NCBI GenBank assembly: GCA_027083915.1
Contig: JALWML010000129.1
Coordinates: forward strand, 1 to 7,048
Source of the DNA: Lysobacterales bacterium
Lineage (GTDB): Bacteria > Pseudomonadota > Gammaproteobacteria > Xanthomonadales > Marinicellaceae
Reading direction: 5' to 3'
Length of the DNA stretch: 7,048 nucleotides
A program made the translations under genes and the position numbers. The notes below the pieces were generated by a model. It worked only from the letters and a program-made list of their open reading frames with translations. It did no database searches and was not told the DNA's origin. This document shows positions 1 through 4,635 of the stretch, one piece after another. Each line of letters opens with the position of its first letter. Position 1 is the first letter of the stretch.

Positions 1-73
1 GGATATTGAAATCCTTAGCTCATAAGTAGTCATCTATTTGGCTTTTTTATTATATACCTTCTCTTAAAAATCT

Positions 74-403
74 TTGAGTTTTTTTTTGAGCTCATCAACT
101 AGTTTTTCCGCTTCATTATTCCCTTTTATCTTTTATCTTATATCTATTGCAGGTTACTTTATCTTTGACTTTCAATTTAGTGCTAATAATGTCGTAAATG
201 CGACTCCATTAGGAATTGGTTTAAGCGTATTTACTACAGTAGTTGCTGCCTTATTCTTAATAATGGATTTTGATCTAGTTGAACGTGGTGTAGAAGAAGG
301 CGCTCCTAAATATATGGAATGGTATGGTGCTTTTGCTCTAACAGTAACATTAACTTGGTTGTATTGGGAAATGATTCGTCTTTTGGCAAAATTAAGAGAC
401 TAA
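74..403 (+). pseudogene. C-terminal fragment of a Bax inhibitor-1-like (BaxI_1 / YccA-like) membrane protein
   Basis: The last 60 or so residues have the signature end of the bacterial BaxI_1 family: a DFDLVERGVEEGAPKYMEWY block (65-84), then a tryptophan-rich last membrane helix and an RLLAKL tail. Three hydrophobic segments are visible (about 15-33, 47-64 and 83-104). Intact members are roughly 230-250 residues with about seven membrane helices, so this is less than half a protein. The only possible start is a TTG at 74 with no Shine-Dalgarno sequence, and in-frame stops lie upstream at 65-67 and 23-25. The first 14 residues do not look like the family. The other two plus frames are also closed between 1 and 102, so one frameshift inside the window does not restore the gene. 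Either the 5' part was lost, or it lies outside the window and is separated from this piece. The family is named for eukaryotic cell-death suppressors; its bacterial function is largely unknown. The family call is fairly firm, the broken state less so. Confidence 0.6.
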
Positions 404-427
404 ATCACTATCAAATAAGAAATAAAG

Positions 428-455
428 AAAAGGGAAGCAGTGCTTCCCTTTTTTT
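428..455 (+). terminator. Rho-independent terminator after the BaxI_1 fragment
   Basis: An 11-bp perfect stem (AAAAGGGAAGC at 428-438, GCTTCCCTTTT at 442-452) closes on a three-base loop, and the T tract runs 449-455. It begins 24 bases after the stop codon of the BaxI_1 fragment. It should end transcription arriving from the left and isolate htpX, which therefore needs its own promoter. The A-rich 5' arm pairs with the T tract. On the minus strand the hairpin is also followed by several T's, so it could act in both directions. Confidence 0.9.
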
Positions 456-469
456 GTAACAAATATTTT

Positions 470-498
470 CGATTGTAACTTTTTTATAATGCTATAAT
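470..498 (+). promoter_or_regulatory. Probable sigma70-type promoter region of htpX
   Basis: Two perfect TATAAT hexamers, at 485-490 and 493-498, sit in the 70-base gap between the terminator and htpX. The downstream one is the better placed, with a 5' leader of about 20 bases before the ATG at 526. The -35 match is poor: CGATTG at 470-475 (17-base spacer), or TTGTAA at 473-478 with a short 14-base spacer. I see no heat-shock sigma32 pattern (CTTGAA with CCCCAT), although htpX is heat-inducible in E. coli. The -10 assignment is likely; the -35 is a guess. Confidence 0.5.
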
Positions 499-525
499 CT
501 AAAGGTTAAATGTACGGAGTTTAAA

Positions 526-1416
526 ATGCAAAGAGTTTTATTATTTCTAGGAACCAATATTGCAGTGTTAGCTGTCATCAGTATTTTGATGAAAATATTT
601 GGTTTAGATAATTATATGGATGCTAATGGTATAAACTATAAATCTCTAGCTATTATTTCATTTTTATGGGGTTCAGTAGGAGCTTTTATTTCATTAGCCA
701 TGTCCAAATCGGCAGCCAAACGCTCAATGGGCGTTAAAGTGATTGAATCTCCCAGTACAGATGATGAGATGTGGTTGGTTGACACGGTACGCAGGCAAGC
801 CGAACGAGTTGGCATCGGTATGCCAGAAGTAGGAATTTTTAATAGCGATGCACCCAATGCTTTTGCTACAGGCATGAATAAAAATAAAGCTTTAGTCGCT
901 GTCAGCACGGGATTATTACATAACATGAAACGCAATGAAGTGGAAGCCGTTTTAGGTCATGAAATTAGTCATGTTTCTAATGGTGATATGGTGACGATGA
1001 CTTTATTGCAAGGTATCTTAAATGCTTTTGTTATGTTTATTTCACGCATTATTGGTTTTGTCATGAGTTCGTCATCACGAGGCAATCGAAGTGGAATGGG
1101 GATGCGAGCAGGGAACTTTATCGGCACAATGATTGCACAAGTTGTTCTAGGATTTCTTGCTGGCATAATAATCAAATGGTTCTCTCGCTACCGCGAGTTT
1201 CATGCCGATGCTGGTGCGGGACGTTTAACCAGTAACCAAGACATGATTGCTGCTTTGCGAGCTTTACAACACGCATCAAATCCACAAAGTCTAAAAGGAC
1301 CTCTTGTAGGGTTTGGAATCAATGGTGTGAAATCAACAGTAGCCAAATTGTTTTCAACCCATCCTCCATTAGAAGATAGAATTGCAGCTCTAGAGAGAAA
1401 CAATTACGCAAGATAA
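526..1416 (+). CDS. htpX: HtpX, membrane-bound zinc metalloprotease (M48B)
   Basis: HtpX is an inner-membrane endopeptidase that cleaves damaged or misfolded membrane proteins, overlapping in role with FtsH. At 296 residues it is close to the E. coli protein (293). Two N-terminal membrane helices (about 4-24 and 41-60) precede a cytoplasmic catalytic domain. The zinc site is HEISH at 145-149 (H145, E146 catalytic, H149), and the third ligand is E224 in the FSRYREFHAD block. Two further hydrophobic stretches (about 157-180 and 195-216) flank a Ser/Gly/Arg-rich loop. The family-typical NAFATG (111-116) and FSTHPPLEDRI (276-286) motifs are present, so all catalytic elements look intact. The start is secure: GGAG at 516-519 is six bases before the ATG, and the N-terminus aligns with the family. 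The gene has its own promoter-like region upstream and a 78-base gap to thiI. Regulation by envelope stress (Cpx) or heat shock is known in E. coli but no such site is recognisable here. Confidence 0.97.
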   Translation: MQRVLLFLGTNIAVLAVISILMKIFGLDNYMDANGINYKSLAIISFLWGSVGAFISLAMSKSAAKRSMGVKVIESPSTDDEMWLVDTVRRQAERVGIGMPEVGIFNSDAPNAFATGMNKNKALVAVSTGLLHNMKRNEVEAVLGHEISHVSNGDMVTMTLLQGILNAFVMFISRIIGFVMSSSSRGNRSGMGMRAGNFIGTMIAQVVLGFLAGIIIKWFSRYREFHADAGAGRLTSNQDMIAALRALQHASNPQSLKGPLVGFGINGVKSTVAKLFSTHPPLEDRIAALERNNYAR

Positions 1417-1439
1417 CGCATAGTGCACGGTAGTTTATC

Positions 1440-1467
1440 TTGCCCTTGGAGTTGAAAACGTTAAAAT
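1440..1467 (+). promoter_or_regulatory. Possible weak promoter in front of thiI
   Basis: TTGCCC at 1440-1445 and TAAAAT at 1462-1467 are separated by 16 bases, an acceptable sigma70-like pair in the htpX-thiI gap. It would give a leader of only about 20 bases before the thiI ATG. No terminator separates htpX from thiI, so read-through from htpX is an equally good way to transcribe thiI. In an AT-rich gap such a match can arise by chance. Confidence 0.3.
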
Positions 1468-1494
1468 AGTGTTTTTTATCTGCTTTAATAGATT

Positions 1495-2724
1495 ATGCGC
1501 AATCGAATTATTCTTCATTATGGTGAGTTAACCCTAAAAGGCTGTAACCGTCACTCTTTTGTTAAAAAACTTCGTACCAATGTACGCAATAAAATTAAGT
1601 CATTGGATTTGACTTGGGATGTGGTTTCTATTCATGATCGCATGTTCATAGAAATCCCTATTGACTTTACTGGAGATATTGATGCAATTGCCGAAAAGCT
1701 AGCTGAAATCCCTGGCATCGCATGGTTAAGTAAAGTTTATTGGTTTTCAGTTAAACAATACGATATATTTGGCTATAAACCTGAGTTAGATAAACTCGAT
1801 CAATTGATTGAAAAATTGGCTAATGAGACTTATCAAAAAGGCAAGAGCTTTGCTGTTCGAGTTAAACGCTCTGATAAACGTTTTGTGAAAACATCTAAAG
1901 AACTCGAAATGCAGTTGGCAACCATCATTTTAAAGAATACTGAATGGAAAAATGTTAACCTTAATCATGCGGATCAGTATTTTTATGTGGATATTTCATC
2001 TCGCGGGATGGCTGTTCACACCAATCGTATTAAGGCCATTGGCGGTCTGCCTGTGGCTTCAACAGGTAAAATCATGTGTTTGTTGTCAGGTGGATTTGAT
2101 TCACCAATAGCTGCTTATTTGATGGCTAAACGTGGCTGCACTGTTGATTTTGTACATTTTACAGCCAGCAATATTCAAGCCTCTAAACTCGAAACCTATA
2201 AAGTCGCGCGAATAGCTCAACGTATCAGTGAGTTTTGTGGCAAAGTAAGGCTTTATTTGGTGCCGTATACTCACTTTGATTTAGCCTTGATGGAAAAGAA
2301 TTTAGATTACGATTTGATTTTATTTCGTCGTTTTATGGCGCGTGTTGCGCAATCGCTTGCTGAAAAAAACTACGCTCAATGCTTGGTAACAGGGGATAAT
2401 TTAGGACAGGTGGCATCACAAACCATGGAAAATATTGTTAGTATGACTAAATCCATTGAGATGCCTGTGTTGCGACCATTGTTAACTTACAATAAAGAAG
2501 AAATCGTGACACTTTCACGTCAATTAGGGTTATTTGATGTTTGTGTTGAACCTTATAAAGATTGTTGTGCACTTATCAGCAATACTCCAAAGACAAAGTC
2601 CTTACATGAAAAACTCGAGCATATTGAGGAGCGTTTTTTTGATTATGAAGAATTAATCGAAGATACGCTTGATGAAAAGCAGGTCATCGCTTTTCAGTTT
2701 GGTAAAAGAATTGATTTTGAGTGA
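1495..2724 (+). CDS. thiI: ThiI, tRNA 4-thiouridine synthase (short form, no rhodanese domain)
   Basis: ThiI adenylates uridine 8 of tRNA with ATP and inserts sulfur from a cysteine-desulfurase persulfide, giving 4-thiouridine, a near-UV sensor. Long forms also pass sulfur to thiamine thiazole synthesis. The N-terminal RIILHYGELTLKG stretch (4-16) and a THUMP domain (to about 175) bind tRNA. The PP-loop ATPase motif is SGGFDS (198-203), with a second conserved block TGDNLGQVASQT at 299-310. The PYKDCC motif (353-358) holds the likely sulfur-transfer cysteine, equivalent to E. coli C344. The protein ends at 409 residues. E. coli ThiI has 482, the extra part being the rhodanese domain with C456. 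The CC motif and N-terminus look more like the Bacillus-type short ThiI than the E. coli form. The ATG is fixed by a stop at 1489-1491, but no Shine-Dalgarno sequence is visible. The GNAT gene follows after 19 bases. Confidence 0.95.
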   Translation: MRNRIILHYGELTLKGCNRHSFVKKLRTNVRNKIKSLDLTWDVVSIHDRMFIEIPIDFTGDIDAIAEKLAEIPGIAWLSKVYWFSVKQYDIFGYKPELDKLDQLIEKLANETYQKGKSFAVRVKRSDKRFVKTSKELEMQLATIILKNTEWKNVNLNHADQYFYVDISSRGMAVHTNRIKAIGGLPVASTGKIMCLLSGGFDSPIAAYLMAKRGCTVDFVHFTASNIQASKLETYKVARIAQRISEFCGKVRLYLVPYTHFDLALMEKNLDYDLILFRRFMARVAQSLAEKNYAQCLVTGDNLGQVASQTMENIVSMTKSIEMPVLRPLLTYNKEEIVTLSRQLGLFDVCVEPYKDCCALISNTPKTKSLHEKLEHIEERFFDYEELIEDTLDEKQVIAFQFGKRIDFE

Positions 2725-2743
2725 ATTAAGTGAGTGAGTTAAG
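2721..2743 (+). repeat. Short imperfect direct repeat spanning the thiI-GNAT junction
   Basis: GTGAATTAAG at 2721-2730 is followed by GTGAGTTAAG at 2734-2743, one mismatch in ten with a 13-base period. The first copy covers the thiI stop codon and the second ends directly at the GNAT ATG. The second copy supplies the only Shine-Dalgarno-like bases (GAG at 2736-2738). It may be a small tandem duplication that made the spacer, or chance. Confidence 0.4.
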
Positions 2744-3229
2744 ATGGTAATTATTAGAGAAGTTCAAGAAAAAGACAACCCAATTATAAAGAGCCTAGTC
2801 ATTGAGACATTGCGTGAATTTGGAGCGAAAGGTCCTGGCTTTGCCTCATCAGATGAAGAGCTCAAAAATATGTACTCTGCTTATCAAGCGAATAATAAAA
2901 AGTTTTATGTCGTTGAGCTCGATGGTAAAGTGCTGGGTTGCGGTGGTGTTGCACCATTGGATGGCGAAGAAAACTCAGGAATTTGCGAGTTGCGAAAGAT
3001 GTATTTTGATAAAAAACTACGCGGACGTGGTGCAGGTAAGCAACTGATTGATTTATGTATTAAAACCGCACAAGATATTGGCTTTCATACGATGTATTTA
3101 GAAACTATTCCAGAAATGAAGATTGCTCAAAATCTCTATAAAAGTCGTGGTTTTGAATATTTGTGTTCCTCCAAGGGAAACACTTGTCATAGCGCTTGCC
3201 AAGTTTTTATGCAAAAATCCTTGGACTAA
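2744..3229 (+). CDS. GNAT-family N-acetyltransferase, substrate unknown
   Basis: This is a 161-residue single-domain GNAT enzyme that should transfer an acetyl group from acetyl-CoA to an amine. The acetyl-CoA pyrophosphate-binding motif A is clear: ELRKMYFDKKLRGRGAGKQL (82-101), with the R/Q-x-x-G-x-G/A loop at R93-G-R-G-A-G98. Motif B is seen as the YKSRGF block at 132-137. The N-terminal IREVQEKDN start, the LREFGAKGPG segment (23-32) and the GNTCHSAC tail (145-152) match a recurring subfamily of small cytoplasmic acetyltransferases with no assigned substrate. The ATG is fixed by an in-frame stop at 2735-2737; the Shine-Dalgarno sequence is weak. Lying 19 bases behind thiI with no terminator between, it is probably co-transcribed with thiI, but I see no functional link to tRNA thiolation. 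It converges on the minus-strand protease gene, with six bases between the stop codons. Confidence 0.9.
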   Translation: MVIIREVQEKDNPIIKSLVIETLREFGAKGPGFASSDEELKNMYSAYQANNKKFYVVELDGKVLGCGGVAPLDGEENSGICELRKMYFDKKLRGRGAGKQLIDLCIKTAQDIGFHTMYLETIPEMKIAQNLYKSRGFEYLCSSKGNTCHSACQVFMQKSLD

Positions 3230-3235
3230 TTTTTT

Positions 3236-4633
3236 TTAATGACAGTATCTTAAGTTTCCCATAGCATTGATAGCTTGGTGAGTGCTGGCAAAACACTTGC
3301 TATTTATCGGTTCATCAGTGTAATCTTTTTCTACTATTGTGTAATCAAAACCTTTTGGACAAGAAATATTCTGGTATTTCTTTTTAACGACTTGGCAATA
3401 TTTTGAGGTTAGTTTTCTCTTTTGGGCAATGGTTTGTTGTCGTTGATATTCATTAAATTCTGTCTTAGATAAATTACATATTTTATCACTTTTCATGGCC
3501 TCATAGGCGGACTCTTCGCTGCCATAGCATTTGGTTTTATCACCAATCAAGTCATTATTTTTAGTGACATAAGAAAAACCTTTCGTGCAATAAAATTCTT
3601 GATTATTACGTTTGTTTGTATCCAGACGTTTACAGTTGCCAAAGCTTTGAAAACCATCACTCCATGACTTTCTTTTATAAGCGAGTTGATTTCTTGTTAA
3701 TTGACACAAAGGGTGTTGTTGAATTTTTTTTGTAATTTGTTTGAGGCTTATGTAGCAGGTTTTAAATTCTGGATTAGGCAAACTGTAATCATCAGAACCA
3801 ATTATCATAAAGCCTGATTCACAGTATTTACCGTCTTTACTTTTATTTGGATAAGCCAATGGTTTGCAAGAAGAAGTTGATAACTTCATAATATTTTTTT
3901 CTCGATCTTTATCGGCTTTTAATTCAAATTTTTGTTGCTCCCACAAATCTTGTTGGTGCATCTTTTTTAATGTTTTATCAGATATGTTTTGGTTATATAA
4001 CATCGCAATAAAATATTTGTCTATGTAGGAAAGAGAGTGATTGTTATCTTTGTATTTGTCATCACCTGTAATGGTATGTAAATCATAATGCATGATGGAA
4101 TCTAAATCATATTCTGACTCAACAAAGACCTCATTAAAGTTTTGTTCAAGAATGTTGTTATAGCACCAACTCTTTGATTTTACTTGTTGACGTTTACACT
4201 GTTCAAGCACTTTTGTGCTGTTTAAAAAATCAGGCCGATCTTGACGTTGGTGCTCATGACTTAATCCAAGCATATGCCCAAATTCATGAAGTATAGTGGA
4301 TTTTCTGTAAACAATATTGTCAGATAATTCTCCGAGCTGAATCTCTCCATTGACGCGTCCTACACTTGATTGATTACTGCTTCCTTTAAAACTGATGGTA
4401 TAAAACTGTTTAAAGTTAAAAAAACCTGGTTTTTCATTAACATAGACAAATTTAATTCCTGTATATCTTTCCCATAGTTTAGCAAACTGCTTCACCTCAC
4501 TTTGTTGTTGTGGTGTTCCATCTAAAAAATAAAAAGTTATTGAATCTCGATTCCAAATTCTCGTATCCTCATAAAAAACAAAGGCATTAACTTGGGTAGA
4601 AAGAAAAACAAGAACAAATATAAATACCCGCAT
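3236..4633 (-). CDS. Secreted astacin-like (M12A) zinc metalloprotease with C-terminal cysteine-repeat region
   Basis: The 465-residue precursor starts with a short signal peptide (1-17, probable cut after VNA), so the product should be exported to the periplasm or beyond. The metzincin zinc motif is complete at 116-126 (H116, E117, H120, H126) and continues into HEHQRQDR as in astacins. The Met-turn SIMHY (179-183) provides the structural Met181 and the astacin-type fifth ligand Tyr183. SSVGRVNGEIQLG (89-101) and LSYIDKYFIAMLYN (201-214) also fit bacterial astacins. Cys146 and Cys157 may form a disulfide. There is no room for a propeptide with the FxGD cysteine-independent switch: the catalytic domain begins within about ten residues of the signal cut. 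A charged linker (215-250) leads to three four-cysteine repeats (256-464) that I do not recognise. The start codon overlaps the stop of the upstream DUF748 gene (TAATG), so the two are very likely one operon with coupled translation. The protease assignment is strong; its substrate is unknown. Confidence 0.9.
   Translation of the reverse strand: MRVFIFVLVFLSTQVNAFVFYEDTRIWNRDSITFYFLDGTPQQQSEVKQFAKLWERYTGIKFVYVNEKPGFFNFKQFYTISFKGSSNQSSVGRVNGEIQLGELSDNIVYRKSTILHEFGHMLGLSHEHQRQDRPDFLNSTKVLEQCKRQQVKSKSWCYNNILEQNFNEVFVESEYDLDSIMHYDLHTITGDDKYKDNNHSLSYIDKYFIAMLYNQNISDKTLKKMHQQDLWEQQKFELKADKDREKNIMKLSTSSCKPLAYPNKSKDGKYCESGFMIIGSDDYSLPNPEFKTCYISLKQITKKIQQHPLCQLTRNQLAYKRKSWSDGFQSFGNCKRLDTNKRNNQEFYCTKGFSYVTKNNDLIGDKTKCYGSEESAYEAMKSDKICNLSKTEFNEYQRQQTIAQKRKLTSKYCQVVKKKYQNISCPKGFDYTIVEKDYTDEPINSKCFASTHQAINAMGNLRYCH
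3242..3868 (-). repeat. Three tandem four-cysteine repeats in the C-terminal half of the astacin-like protease
   Basis: Residues 256-464 hold three copies of one pattern. Cysteines are at 256/271/293/310, 334/349/369/386 and 413/425/447/464. The gaps between them are 14-21-16, 14-19-16 and 11-21-16 residues, so the last gap is constant. The second cysteine is followed by two residues and Gly-Phe in every copy, and the third is preceded by K-x or K-T-x and followed by Tyr or Phe. Linkers of 23 and 26 residues separate the copies. By DNA the units are about 3704-3868, 3476-3634 and 3242-3397. In an exported protein this suggests two disulfides per unit and a binding or anchoring role; that role is inference. 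Confidence 0.8.
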
Positions 4634-4635
4634 TA
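4631..4635 (-). promoter_or_regulatory. TAATG stop-start overlap coupling the DUF748 and protease genes
   Basis: On the minus strand the TAA stop of the DUF748 gene (4635-4633) shares its final A with the ATG of the protease (4633-4631). Only a poor Shine-Dalgarno match is present (GGA at 4647-4645, 11 bases before the ATG). Translation of the protease therefore probably depends on ribosomes ending the upstream gene, which would tie the amounts of the two proteins together. Confidence 0.8.

Noticed and set aside
1..120. Single frameshift joining the BaxI_1 fragment to upstream coding sequence
   Set aside because: All three plus frames carry stops before or within this stretch, and none of the translations resembles the middle of the family.
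456..525. Heat-shock (sigma32) promoter for htpX
   Set aside because: Neither a CTTGAA-like -35 nor a CCCCAT-like -10 is present in the gap, while TATAAT is present twice.
636..1403. Three minus-strand open frames opposite htpX
   Set aside because: They are shadows of the well-supported htpX frame, with no family resemblance of their own and no ribosome binding sites that I can see.
1455..1478. Possible terminator between htpX and thiI (AAAAC ... GTTTTTT)
   Set aside because: The stem would be five pairs, mostly A-T, with an 11-base loop. That is too weak to support a terminator despite the T run.
2802..3047. Second plus-strand open frame of 81 codons inside the GNAT gene
   Set aside because: It overlaps a GNAT frame with intact acetyl-CoA motifs, and its product resembles nothing I recognise.
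3230..3237. Run of eight T's after the GNAT stop as a terminator
   Set aside because: No GC-containing hairpin precedes it; AAAATCC/GGA pairing is only partial. In the minus direction the run reads as A's.
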